A stretch of 20,387 bases of DNA. It comes from an uncultured Lachnospiraceae bacterium (GTDB lineage Bacteria; Bacillota_A; Clostridia; Lachnospirales; Lachnospiraceae). A program made the translations under genes and the position numbers. Position 1 is the stretch's first letter; every line of letters starts with the position of its first letter. The stretch is taken from positions 3,802 to 24,188 of the forward strand of contig CAJUDN010000047.1 in NCBI GenBank assembly GCA_910585355.1, written 5' to 3'. Under the pieces are notes generated by a model. The model made no database searches, was not told where the DNA came from, and saw only the letters and a list, made by a program, of their open reading frames with translations. Positions 8,610-15,767 of this stretch are shown in pieces.

Positions 8610-8680
8610 CCTCTTCCTCCGCACTCTCTGCACTCAGCACAAGCTTCCATCTTCTTCCACATTCTCTGCACTCAGCACAA
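8602..8680. repeat. Imperfect tandem duplication spanning xseB end and ispA start
   Basis: Bases 8643-8680 (38 bp) and 8602-8642 (41 bp) are adjacent near-identical copies: both begin GCTTCCAT and end CTGCACTCAGCACAA on the plus strand, with a 3-base length difference. The copy distal to ispA codes for the end of XseB. The proximal copy carries the xseB stop, the ispA ribosome site and the ispA ATG. As 38 is not a multiple of three, the second copy is read in another frame, which brings TGA into phase. Confidence 0.85.
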
Positions 8681-8855
8681 TGATCTGTTTTTCAATTTTT
8701 TCTATCTTTTCATTGCAGCTTTTCACTAATCGCATGCCTTCTTCATAATTCTTAAAAGCATCCTCCAGGGACCCTTTGCCGCTTTCCAGCTGGTCAATCA
8801 GCCCATCCAGAGCCGCAAATGTTTCCTCAATGGTTAAATCCCGTTCTTCCGCCAT
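8634..8855 (-). CDS. xseB: Exodeoxyribonuclease VII small subunit
   Basis: XseB is the small subunit of exonuclease VII, which degrades single-stranded DNA from both ends; several XseB copies bind each XseA. The 73-residue protein has the family core from about residue 8 to 62, with TFAALDGLIDQLESG (12-26), SLEDAFKNYEEGMRL (29-43) and a helical basic tail. ATG has a strong AGGAGG seven bases upstream and overlaps xseA by 22 bp in another frame. The last residues after about 62 derive from the tandem duplication, and the stop TGA lies in its second copy, so the C-terminus may differ from relatives. Confidence 0.93.
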   Translation of the reverse strand: MAEERDLTIEETFAALDGLIDQLESGKGSLEDAFKNYEEGMRLVKSCNEKIEKIEKQIIVLSAENVEEDGSLC

Positions 8856-10123
8856 GCCAAAACCTCCTGTCTCTCCTCCACCCGGGCCCGCAGCTTTCCG
8901 TCCACAACCTGTACCGCAATCTCACAGCCCGGCGGCGTCTGTTTCACCGATTCCACCCGGTTTCCATCCCCGTCTGTCACAAATCCATATCCCTGACTTA
9001 ACTTCTTTAGGGGAGAAAGTCCCCATATTTTTCCACTTATAAGAGCCAGTCTTTTTTTATCCTGCTCCATTCTCTGATTCATGGCCGACGCAAGCCATTC
9101 TTTTCTGGACCCCGTCTTTCTTCTGTCTTCCATAATAAGATCTGTGATCCTCCTGTTTAAGGTGTCTTCCAGATCCGCCAGTCTCTGACGTTTTTCACGA
9201 ATCACATGCCGGGGATGGTGAAGCTTTATCTTTAGTTCCGCCTGTTTTTGTCTTCCCTTCACCTGATCCAGAAAAAATCCCATCTCCCGTAAAAGCTTCT
9301 GCCTTCTGGCCAGAAGGTCCGCCTGAAACCGTACATAATCAAAAACCGCCAGTTCCGCCGCTGCCGACGGCGTTGGAGCCCTGAGGTCCGCCACATAATC
9401 GGCAATGGTCACGTCCGTTTCATGCCCCACTGCCGAAATTACCGGCGTATCGCAGGAAAAAATCGCTCTGGCCACAACTTCCTCATTAAACGCCCACAGA
9501 TCTTCAATAGAGCCTCCCCCGCGTCCCACAATCAGAACATCCAGTCCCATGGCATCCAGGGTTTTGATTCCCCGCACAATGCTGTCCTTCGCTCCCTCCC
9601 CCTGGACCAAGGCAGGGTACAAAATGAGCTGCACATACGGGTTTCTCCGCCTGCTGATGTTTATAATATCCCGAATCGCCGCCCCTGTGGGAGCCGTCAC
9701 GATTCCAACGGTTTTTGCATATCTTGGGACGGGTCTTTTATACTGGGCTGCAAACATCCCCATCTCTTCCAGTTCCCGCAGAAGCTTTTCATATTGTACA
9801 TAAAGGTCTCCGCGCCCGGAGAGCTCGATTTCTGAAGCGTAAAGCTGATACCTGCCGTCGCGCTCATAAACATCTACGGTTCCCTTCACAACGACCTGCT
9901 GTCCCTCAGCCATATGAAATTTAAGGCCCCGCCTCTGTCCCGCAAACATGACCGCGGAAAGAGTACCTTTGCTGTCCTTCAAGGTAAAGTAAATATGACC
10001 GGAGGTATGATATTTGCAGTTGGAAACTTCCCCCTTCACCGAAATACGGCGAAGAAGGAAGTCTTGCGTAAACATATTTTTAATATATGAGTTCACCTGT
10101 GTGACCGAATACACTCCTGCCAT
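8834..10123 (-). CDS. xseA: Exodeoxyribonuclease VII large subunit
   Basis: XseA is the catalytic large subunit of exonuclease VII. The 429 residues show an N-terminal OB fold for single-stranded DNA (about 4-100), then the catalytic domain with PTGAAIRDI, the glycine-rich GRGGGSIEDLWAFNEE and the GHETDVTIADYVADLRAPTPSA segments (DxD-type acidic and histidine residues of the family), and a long basic coiled coil (about 270-390). Length agrees with Firmicutes XseA (about 400-450). AAGGAG lies twelve bases before the ATG. It starts 19 bp after nusB and its end overlaps xseB by 22 bp, so the two subunits are probably translationally coupled. Confidence 0.96.
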   Translation of the reverse strand: MAGVYSVTQVNSYIKNMFTQDFLLRRISVKGEVSNCKYHTSGHIYFTLKDSKGTLSAVMFAGQRRGLKFHMAEGQQVVVKGTVDVYERDGRYQLYASEIELSGRGDLYVQYEKLLRELEEMGMFAAQYKRPVPRYAKTVGIVTAPTGAAIRDIINISRRRNPYVQLILYPALVQGEGAKDSIVRGIKTLDAMGLDVLIVGRGGGSIEDLWAFNEEVVARAIFSCDTPVISAVGHETDVTIADYVADLRAPTPSAAAELAVFDYVRFQADLLARRQKLLREMGFFLDQVKGRQKQAELKIKLHHPRHVIREKRQRLADLEDTLNRRITDLIMEDRRKTGSRKEWLASAMNQRMEQDKKRLALISGKIWGLSPLKKLSQGYGFVTDGDGNRVESVKQTPPGCEIAVQVVDGKLRARVEERQEVLAWRKNGI

Positions 10124-10142
10124 TTCCTGTTTCTACTCCTTA

Positions 10143-10586
10143 TCAAACCAGCTTTGCCAAAATTCCATTTACAAATGCCGGTGAATCGTCGCCGCCAAAC
10201 TTTTTAGCCAACTCCACGGCCTCATTGATTGCCACCTTTTCCGGAATCTCATCATCATCCTTCATTTCAAAAAGTGCAAGCCGCAGGATTGTTAGCTCCA
10301 CCCGTCCCATTCTTCTGGTCTTCCAACCCTCTGCAACTCTGTTAATTTCCTCATCCAGCCTGGGAATTTCCCGCATAATTTTTTCAGCCCTCTCTTCCAG
10401 GGTCCTTTTCTCCCCATCCTCTACGTTCACCTTATGAAGGATCTCATCGGTTCCATCCTCTCCTGTCACATCCTCAACCGGAGCTTCAAAATACCGTTCC
10501 AGCTGCTCCTCTTTTTCTTCTGCCGGATAAAAGTCCTGGCAGAACAGCATCTTAAAACAATGCTCCCGCGCTTCCCTTCTGGTCAT
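10143..10586 (-). CDS. nusB: Transcription antitermination factor NusB
   Basis: NusB binds boxA RNA with NusE (ribosomal S10) in the antitermination complex that supports rRNA operon transcription. The 147-residue protein has the typical opening TRREAREHCFKMLF, an acidic middle of about 40 residues (22-60) and the conserved C-terminal part with RLALFEM, VAINEAVELAKKFG and FVNGILAKL. The middle is somewhat longer than in the shortest family members. GGAGGTGG precedes the ATG. It is the first gene of the long operon ending at recN, behind a good sigma-A promoter. Confidence 0.95.
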   Translation of the reverse strand: MTRREAREHCFKMLFCQDFYPAEEKEEQLERYFEAPVEDVTGEDGTDEILHKVNVEDGEKRTLEERAEKIMREIPRLDEEINRVAEGWKTRRMGRVELTILRLALFEMKDDDEIPEKVAINEAVELAKKFGGDDSPAFVNGILAKLV

Positions 10587-10615
10587 TGGGCCACCTCCAT
10601 TTATCTAAAGCATCC

Positions 10616-10655
10616 CCCGGCGGCCGGTGCCGGGTATCTGAATCTATCTTCAGAT
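10616..10655 (-). other. nusB leader stem and start-site inverted repeat
   Basis: Two small inverted repeats lie between the nusB promoter and gene. ATCTGAA/TTCAGAT (10636-10642/10649-10655) touches the -10 box and covers the predicted start site. CCCGGC/GCCGGG (10616-10621/10629-10634) lies in the leader. They could be an operator and a leader stem, but short repeats of this size also arise by chance. Confidence 0.35.
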
Positions 10656-10682
10656 TATACATGAAAATGCATATTCCTACAA
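10654..10682 (-). promoter_or_regulatory. Sigma-A promoter for the nusB-recN operon
   Basis: On the minus strand a perfect TATAAT (10659-10654) lies 17 bases downstream of TTGTAG (10682-10677), a half-match to the -35 consensus. Transcription would start near 10647, about 60 bases before the nusB ATG. Confidence 0.7.
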
Positions 10683-10713
10683 GGCTTTTTCTTACAACAG
10701 TACACAGGCGAGG

Positions 10714-10754
10714 AAAAAAACGCCGCCAATCACAAACTTTTTGCAACTGGCGGC
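10714..10754 (-). terminator. Intrinsic terminator after asp23
   Basis: On the minus strand GCCGCCA (10754-10748) pairs with TGGCGGC (10728-10722) around a 19-base loop; one G and then seven T residues follow. It sits about 27 bp past the asp23 stop and separates it from the nusB promoter. Confidence 0.85.
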
Positions 10755-10780
10755 CCATTTTCCCGTTTTTCGAATCATAT

Positions 10781-11164
10781 TTAATTCTCTTCCATACTTA
10801 CACCGGCGATCTTGATGTTGACCTCCAGCACCGTAAGCCCGGTCATATTCTCGATAGCATTCTTAACCTTTTCCTGTACCGTCTCACAAACCTCCGGAAT
10901 GCTGTATCCATACTTTAAGTTTAAAGACATGCTGACGCAGACATGATCCTCGGTAACTTCCACCTTTACGCCCTTGGAAAGGTTTTTCATCCCCAACTTT
11001 CCAACCAGCTCGTTGGTGATATTCCCGGCCATAGAGTCCACGCCTTCCACTTCCGTTGCCGCCAGGCCGGCAATAATTGCTACCACTTCGTCAGCAATCT
11101 GCACTTCACCAATTTTATCTTTTTCATATACCTTATGACTGCTTCTCTCTGTATCCGTTGCCAC
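10781..11164 (-). CDS. Asp23/Gls24 family protein (YqhY-like)
   Basis: Asp23/Gls24-family proteins are small, often abundant cytoplasmic or membrane-anchored proteins linked to envelope stress. The B. subtilis relative next to nusB, YqhY, has been tied to control of acetyl-CoA carboxylase. The 127 residues show the family pattern GEVQIADEVVAIIAGLAATEVEGV, then the GNITNELVGKLG and VNIKIAGV segments near the end (the first given here only as start and end: positions 19-42). The start is GTG with GGAGG eight bases upstream; the frame opens 13 codons earlier at an ATG without a ribosome site. accB and accC, its usual neighbours in Bacillus, are absent. It is monocistronic here, between an unusual leader and a strong terminator. 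Confidence 0.88.
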   Translation of the reverse strand: MATDTERSSHKVYEKDKIGEVQIADEVVAIIAGLAATEVEGVDSMAGNITNELVGKLGMKNLSKGVKVEVTEDHVCVSMSLNLKYGYSIPEVCETVQEKVKNAIENMTGLTVLEVNIKIAGVSMEEN

Positions 11165-11219
11165 AATAATTACCTCCTGCAAATCCATAGTCAATACAAT
11201 CATACTACCGTATCCGCTT

Positions 11220-11249
11220 ACAGTATGCTTGAAAGTTGCTTTCTGTCAA
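11220..11249 (-). promoter_or_regulatory. Candidate asp23 promoter inside the palindromic element
   Basis: On the minus strand a perfect TTGACA (11249-11244) is followed after 18 bases by TACTGT (11225-11220), a weak -10. The -35 and spacer lie inside the MITE-like element, and the -10 straddles its end. If used, the element supplies the promoter for asp23. Confidence 0.45.
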
Positions 11250-11380
11250 ATATGCGCTCCACTTTGTGGAAAATTTGGGTCAAATAAACGCGGCATAGCA
11301 GACAGCGTTAAGTGAATTTGGGCCAAATCTGGCGCGAAGCGGAGCATACAGATGGCGGAAATGAATTTTCAAACACACTC
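11221..11380. mobile_element. MITE-like 160-bp imperfect palindrome
   Basis: Reading inwards, bases 11221-11285 on the plus strand match bases 11380-11316 on the minus strand at 44 of 65 positions by eye, leaving a 30-base centre. The ends read CAGTATGCTTGAAA and GAGTGTGTTTGAAA (11 of 14 identical). The inner arm ends carry AATTTGGGTCAAAT (11272-11285) and AATTTGGGCCAAAT (11315-11328). It has no coding capacity. No clear target duplication was seen at the flanks. The size, terminal repeats and palindromic form fit a MITE that a transposase elsewhere could move. A related terminus occurs at 20267-20283. Confidence 0.65.
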
Positions 11381-11403
11381 CAGGATTTATAGCGCTTATC
11401 GAC

Positions 11404-11412
11404 ATTATATCA
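11404..11412 (-). promoter_or_regulatory. Extended -10 promoter upstream of the element
   Basis: The minus strand reads TGATATAAT (11412-11404), a TGn-extended perfect -10 box; no good -35 lies upstream. Transcription would start near 11397 and run through the palindromic element into asp23. It may be the original asp23 promoter, now separated from the gene by the insertion. Confidence 0.45.
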
Positions 11413-11491
11413 TGACCCATGAATTTTGCATAGGCTTTTTGGCAATTTTTTAAGGCTGCTTCACGAAGAGTGAAAAAGAATCCGAAAAATT

Positions 11492-12478
11492 TTAACGAAC
11501 CACTCCGCTGCCATAGCATACCTGACATGTCCCTGTTCCGCGGCAGGTATGGCACTTGTGAACTTTTCCTTCGTCTGACCCTGTCCTGTTAAGGCCATCG
11601 CCGCCACAGATATAGCAACGCCCTGTACCTTTGCAGGTACGGCAGGTATCATCCACAGTCTCCTTTCGCGTGGTTTTGGTGTCCGCACTGCCGCTTGACA
11701 AAGAGCCGGAAACGGCGGAGCCAGAAGCAGTTCTGCGGCCCTTCGCGATGTCGTAAAGCTCTTTCACGGAATCCACCTGCTCGCCATAATTTAAGTTAAA
11801 GGAACCGGATATGGGTATAACGGCATAGCCGTATCTGCTTCCGGTCTTTAAATCTGCCTCGAAAGTTCCCTCCAGGTGTGTGCCGTTTTCCTCGTTTACT
11901 GTCAGAGTGTATACAGCTTTTTGCTTTGCTTTCTTTGAATATTGTTCGTCTAAGCTATAATCTGGTCGGTAATAGATTACGGCAAATTCTGTCGCCTTAC
12001 CGGTCTGCGCTTTAGGATTCACTCCGAAACTGAGCATTTTTTCAATCGCACCGCTATCAGTCAGTGATAATCCAAGGAAATAATAATAACGGCCGCTTTG
12101 GGTATTTTCATTTTCTTCTGTTACGGCCACATAGAAGGTCTCCTCTTTCCCGTCAATGGTAGCCTTCATAATATTTTCTTCCGATGCAGATGAACCAGAA
12201 TCAGAAGCATCTGCCGCAGAGGTTTTTGTTTTCGTTGTGGTTGTTTTGGAGGTTTTCGTTCCAGCGGCGGTTGTTTCTTTCTCATTTAATGAAATGGGCG
12301 ATTCTGCTATTTCCTTCCTCATTGCTTCGTGCATCTCTTTCAACTGGTCTTCCGTCACTGATTCGCTTGGCATCAGTTTATCTATTGAATACTTCTTCTC
12401 TTCGGCAAACGCCTGTCCCGTAAGCATCGCGCAGAATAGCACCGCCAGCACGCTGATTCTGACAATTCTCTTTTTCAT
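11492..12478 (-). CDS. Exported protein with DnaJ-type CxxCxGxG zinc-finger tail
   Basis: I do not recognise the family. The 328-residue product has a signal peptide (basic MKKR, hydrophobic 8-20, likely cut after AFA at 25), a helical stretch (30-60), a Ser/Thr-rich linker (68-100), a central region likely rich in beta strands (101-232), a second Ser/Gly-rich linker (250-268) and a cysteine-rich tail. The tail has exactly four CxxCxGxG motifs, at 279-286, 288-295, 309-316 and 318-325, arranged as two pairs 30 residues apart. This is the motif of the DnaJ cysteine-rich domain, but there is no J domain. The pairs are tighter than in DnaJ. Start ATG follows GGAGGAGG. It has its own candidate promoter and sits between spoIIIAH and asp23. 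Metal binding or thiol chemistry outside the cell is possible; no function is assigned. Confidence 0.85.
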   Translation of the reverse strand: MKKRIVRISVLAVLFCAMLTGQAFAEEKKYSIDKLMPSESVTEDQLKEMHEAMRKEIAESPISLNEKETTAAGTKTSKTTTTKTKTSAADASDSGSSASEENIMKATIDGKEETFYVAVTEENENTQSGRYYYFLGLSLTDSGAIEKMLSFGVNPKAQTGKATEFAVIYYRPDYSLDEQYSKKAKQKAVYTLTVNEENGTHLEGTFEADLKTGSRYGYAVIPISGSFNLNYGEQVDSVKELYDIAKGRRTASGSAVSGSLSSGSADTKTTRKETVDDTCRTCKGTGRCYICGGDGLNRTGSDEGKVHKCHTCRGTGTCQVCYGSGVVR

Positions 12479-12529
12479 ATAATCCTCCTCCCCGAGTATA
12501 GCAGGTGTACAGGCCTTCCATATATTACC

Positions 12530-12558
12530 AACTTATCATGCCGCCTTCGTATTGTCAA
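12530..12558 (-). promoter_or_regulatory. Candidate promoter of the exported CxxCxGxG protein
   Basis: On the minus strand a perfect TTGACA (12558-12553) is followed after 17 bases by TAAGTT (12535-12530), preceded by TGA as an extended -10. It lies about 52 bases before the ATG. A 9-bp inverted repeat CAGGCCTTC/GAAGGCCTG (12510-12518/12592-12600) flanks it, and a TGCCGCGGCA palindrome (12575-12584) lies just upstream. Confidence 0.55.
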
Positions 12559-12610
12559 TATGCCTGACATATAGTGCCGCGGCAAGCGCATGAAGGCCTG
12601 CCATTCCCCA

Positions 12611-12651
12611 TAAAACACCCCCTTTTCTTTTTGCATACCAGAAAAAGGGGG
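12611..12651 (-). terminator. Terminator of the spoIIIA operon
   Basis: On the minus strand CCCCCTTTT (12651-12643) pairs with AAAAGGGGG (12626-12618), followed by TGTTTTA. It lies about 40 bp past the spoIIIAH stop. Confidence 0.75.
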
Positions 12652-12689
12652 CATTCATCATTTATTCATGTGTTTGTTGCGGCAATTTT

Positions 12690-13424
12690 TTAATTCTCCA
12701 GATCCATCAGCGTAATCACAATGCCGTCGGCTCCGATCTCTGTCTTTCTTTTCACAATGTCTTCAATCTGAGCGCGCTCTGGGTCTGTGATGGAAACAGC
12801 GTTAATCACCACGTCCACCTTGTTTTCTGTGATGCTGACCACCGGATCCACAAATCCTTTGGCCTTTAGCAGAGTCTCCGCCGCATTTTCCTTCTCAGCG
12901 ATCTCTGTCATCTGAATCATGTTCTGGATGGCGGCCTGCTTTTCCGTGTCCGGAATCTGGTCGCTGTTAATGAGCTGCATAAGAGTTTCCTTATTCTTTG
13001 CCCGGATTTGTTCCCGGTTCAGCTGGACGCCTGCTATGTACTCTGCCACGCTGGTGCCGTTGGTTAAAACTGCCTCCCCGGGATTTTCTATCCCGACCTC
13101 CGCCGTTTCACTTCCTGCGGCCTCCGCCTGCGCCGGATTCGCGCTTTCCCCCGCCGCGTTGGACAAATCCGTTCCTCCATCCTTAATGTTTTCCTCACCG
13201 TCTCCGTCCAGGCTCGCGATTTCCTTCAAAGTACCGTCGTCCACGCCGCTTAAGGCCTGGTTCTCAGCAAAAATGTCTTCGTCTGAAATTTCCATCATGC
13301 CTGCCTCATAGACCTCAGCTCCGGCCACTTCCTTCTTGGCAGAATAGTTGAGATATCCGGCCGCTGCAATCATGATGGCCAGAGTTGTGATGATTACTTG
13401 GTTTCTTCTGAATATTCGTTTCAT
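12690..13424 (-). CDS. spoIIIAH: Stage III sporulation protein AH
   Basis: SpoIIIAH is the mother-cell membrane protein whose extracellular YscJ/FliF-like domain binds forespore SpoIIQ to bridge the two membranes. The 244 residues have a short basic N-terminus, one membrane helix (about 9-26), an acidic low-complexity linker (about 40-120) and the C-terminal ring domain (about 125-242) with YIAGVQLNREQIRAKN at its start and VDPVVSITENKVDVVI in the strand region. It starts three bases after the spoIIIAG stop with GGAG upstream, and it is the last gene of the operon. SpoIIQ is not in the window. Confidence 0.93.
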   Translation of the reverse strand: MKRIFRRNQVIITTLAIMIAAAGYLNYSAKKEVAGAEVYEAGMMEISDEDIFAENQALSGVDDGTLKEIASLDGDGEENIKDGGTDLSNAAGESANPAQAEAAGSETAEVGIENPGEAVLTNGTSVAEYIAGVQLNREQIRAKNKETLMQLINSDQIPDTEKQAAIQNMIQMTEIAEKENAAETLLKAKGFVDPVVSITENKVDVVINAVSITDPERAQIEDIVKRKTEIGADGIVITLMDLEN

Positions 13425-13427
13425 TCC

Positions 13428-14096
13428 TCAGACTCCTTTTTTCACCCGCTTTAATACTTTTATCTTATGTGCGGGCAGGCCAAATAATGCTTCCATGGCC
13501 TCAGAAATTTCAGCTTTCACCACCGCGTTTCCACCTCCGTCCGCGCTTATGACGATTCCGGAGAGCTCAGGACTCAGCTCCTTTTCCACAATAGGCGCCT
13601 GGCTCTGGCTTCCCATGACCGTATTCTCAGAAAGATCCTGCTGTCTTATGATGCGGCTGGTCCCCCCTTCTCCCCTTTCCTCCGTGGTGGAAACGGAGGT
13701 ATTGGTATCCACGTGGAGTACTTTTTCCTCCGAAGATTTCAGTACCACCATCACCTCCACCTCTCCAACGCCATCCACTCCCTTAAGAATAGAGCAGATT
13801 CTCTTTTCCAGTGCCGCTTCATAAGTCTCCATATCGCCTGCACTGCCTGAAGAAGCGGCTCTGGACATCTCGTTCCCTCCATCTGTCTCCTGACTATTGG
13901 AAAATCCTCCATAGCTTCCTGCGGCAGCTTCAGAAAATGAGACCTGCGGAGATAAATTTCCCGTCTCTTTAGAATCTTTCATATCGCCGTTCGGCATGGA
14001 AAGGATGAAAAGCAAAAGCCCTGAGCAAAACAAAAAAATGAGTTTTTCTTTATTGAGCTTCCAGATCGATTGTAATTTTTCCTTCTTCCAGTCCAT
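13428..14096 (-). CDS. spoIIIAG: Stage III sporulation protein AG
   Basis: SpoIIIAG forms the large ring of the mother-cell side of the SpoIIIA-SpoIIQ channel. The 222-residue protein has one membrane helix (about 18-34), a Gly/Ser-rich linker (about 35-90) and a ring-building domain (about 92-220) that includes KGVDGVGEVEVMVVL (105-119), a RRQ-like RIIRQQD stretch and the terminal AEISEAMEALFGLPAHKIKV. Its start, with AGGAG upstream, overlaps the end of spoIIIAF by 47 bp in another frame, which is real because both frames carry family sequence. This suggests coupled translation. Confidence 0.92.
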   Translation of the reverse strand: MDWKKEKLQSIWKLNKEKLIFLFCSGLLLFILSMPNGDMKDSKETGNLSPQVSFSEAAAGSYGGFSNSQETDGGNEMSRAASSGSAGDMETYEAALEKRICSILKGVDGVGEVEVMVVLKSSEEKVLHVDTNTSVSTTEERGEGGTSRIIRQQDLSENTVMGSQSQAPIVEKELSPELSGIVISADGGGNAVVKAEISEAMEALFGLPAHKIKVLKRVKKGV

Positions 14097-14604
14097 AATA
14101 CTCTCCTATCTTCTTTTTCAGATTCCCTATTTCCCTGTTGGCGGACAGCCTGCGATTTTTATCCTTTGGAAGATCGGGGATACCCACCTGCATTTTCACT
14201 TCCATGAGTCTCCCAAACTCTCCATTCTCCATATCCGTATCCAGCACCGCCTGTACGCTTATGCATTCCACAGAAATCCCCTCGGCCATGGTTCTTAAAT
14301 CGGTTTCCACCATCTCCCGGTAGCCGTCAATCAACTTAGAAATTCTCTTGCCGTCCGCATCCTCAATCTCCTTCTGCAAAAGCTTTGCATCGTTCTGAAA
14401 CGTCAGCCTCTCAAAAATCCCTGCCATTCGTGCTTCCAGTCCGGACAAATCGGTAAAGGGCCCAAACACCAGCAGAATAAAAATCATCCCCGTAAACAGC
14501 CGCAGATATTTTTCATACTTCTTATCTGGAATCAGAGACAGAATCATGGTCATCAGAATCAGATAAAAAACCAGACTGCCAATCCAGCCATATATTTCTT
14601 CCAT
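14050..14604 (-). CDS. spoIIIAF: Stage III sporulation protein AF
   Basis: SpoIIIAF is a small membrane component of the SpoIIIA complex. The 184-residue product has two N-terminal membrane segments (about 8-22 and 34-50), then a soluble domain ending with NREIGNLKKKIGEYYGLEEG, the conserved family tail. The frame can start at a GTG overlapping the spoIIIAE stop, but ATG at 14604 has GGTGAGG upstream and gives MEEIYGWI, which resembles the family start. Its 3' end overlaps spoIIIAG by 47 bp. Confidence 0.88.
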   Translation of the reverse strand: MEEIYGWIGSLVFYLILMTMILSLIPDKKYEKYLRLFTGMIFILLVFGPFTDLSGLEARMAGIFERLTFQNDAKLLQKEIEDADGKRISKLIDGYREMVETDLRTMAEGISVECISVQAVLDTDMENGEFGRLMEVKMQVGIPDLPKDKNRRLSANREIGNLKKKIGEYYGLEEGKITIDLEAQ

Positions 14605-14609
14605 AGCCC

Positions 14610-15767
14610 TCACCCCGCATACCAGGCAGCATTGGTGGAAATACAGAGAATGGCGATAGTCACTGCAAATAGCGCCAGAGAATACCCCACTATTTTAATC
14701 AGGATCCCATGTCCCCCAGCCACCTCCGTCATGCAGGAGACCAGCCTTTTATCACAGACCGGCTGCATGACGGCTGCCGCCACATAATATAGAAGCATCA
14801 ATACAAACAGCTTAAGCATAGGAATTGCCGCCATAAAAATAAGAATGACCACAGCGGCAGCCCCTGCTGTGTTTTTTATGAGTATTCCGGAACCCATAAC
14901 GATCTGAGATACAGCTCCGGCCCCGGCTCCAATCCCCGGGATCATCTGCGCCAGACGCATGGCAGAGGCATTCTTTAAAGCATCCGCCTGCGGCAATACA
15001 AGTCCCTGGATCACATGAAATCCCACCACAATACCAAACATGGTCTTTACTGTCCACAAAATTCCCTGCCTTAAAAGCTCCGTCATTCTGGAGATCATAT
15101 CCTCCTTATAAAGATTCCCAGCCAGTACTAACATCATGTAGACGCGCATCAGCGGAAGAAGAATCCCCGAAACCACGGCCTGTACCACCCCGATGGCCCC
15201 GAAGGTAAAGCCGCACATGGCTGACGAAGTAAAAGCCCCTCCTGCCATGGCCACTGCAATAAAATAAGCTGGAAGCAGTACCCGCATGAACTCCAGAATA
15301 TCCCTGGAAATGGAATCTGCAACAGTGATGCTGGCAAAAAAGCTGGCTGCAAGCATGGTCATGGTCAAAAGATACACCACATAAAATCCTGTTTCTGATA
15401 CGTGCCCGGAACCGAAAATTCCTGAAAAATTGGAAAAAATCGCTCCGATAAAGGCCAGTACTATGATCTGTCCCATAAGCTTCATATTGGTACCAATTTC
15501 CTGAAACAGGATCCTCTTCACCTCTCCGGCCGCCTGCGCCAGCACTCCTGCAAGATCACCCGATGCCAGCCGCTTCATCAGCTCCTGAAAGGAAACTTTC
15601 CCAGCCCCGTCCCCGGTCATTGAATCCAGAAATTTTTGAATTTCTGCGGCATCAAAATCATCCCATACCTCTGTTTCCTCTGTCCAGGCTCCGGCTGCCG
15701 TTTCAGGACAAAGAATAAAGAATCCCAGAACCAGTACGACCGTCCATACAAACCATTTTCCTCTCAT
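14610..15767 (-). CDS. spoIIIAE: Stage III sporulation protein AE
   Basis: SpoIIIAE is the multi-pass membrane protein of the SpoIIIA channel. The 385-residue product has a signal-like N-terminus (hydrophobic 7-24, cut site likely near ETAAGA), a soluble segment (about 27-95) and around seven to eight hydrophobic segments from about residue 100 to the end. Length is close to the B. subtilis protein. The ATG overlaps the spoIIIAD stop as ATGA and the ribosome site is weak, so translation is probably coupled to spoIIIAD. Confidence 0.94.
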   Translation of the reverse strand: MRGKWFVWTVVLVLGFFILCPETAAGAWTEETEVWDDFDAAEIQKFLDSMTGDGAGKVSFQELMKRLASGDLAGVLAQAAGEVKRILFQEIGTNMKLMGQIIVLAFIGAIFSNFSGIFGSGHVSETGFYVVYLLTMTMLAASFFASITVADSISRDILEFMRVLLPAYFIAVAMAGGAFTSSAMCGFTFGAIGVVQAVVSGILLPLMRVYMMLVLAGNLYKEDMISRMTELLRQGILWTVKTMFGIVVGFHVIQGLVLPQADALKNASAMRLAQMIPGIGAGAGAVSQIVMGSGILIKNTAGAAAVVILIFMAAIPMLKLFVLMLLYYVAAAVMQPVCDKRLVSCMTEVAGGHGILIKIVGYSLALFAVTIAILCISTNAAWYAG

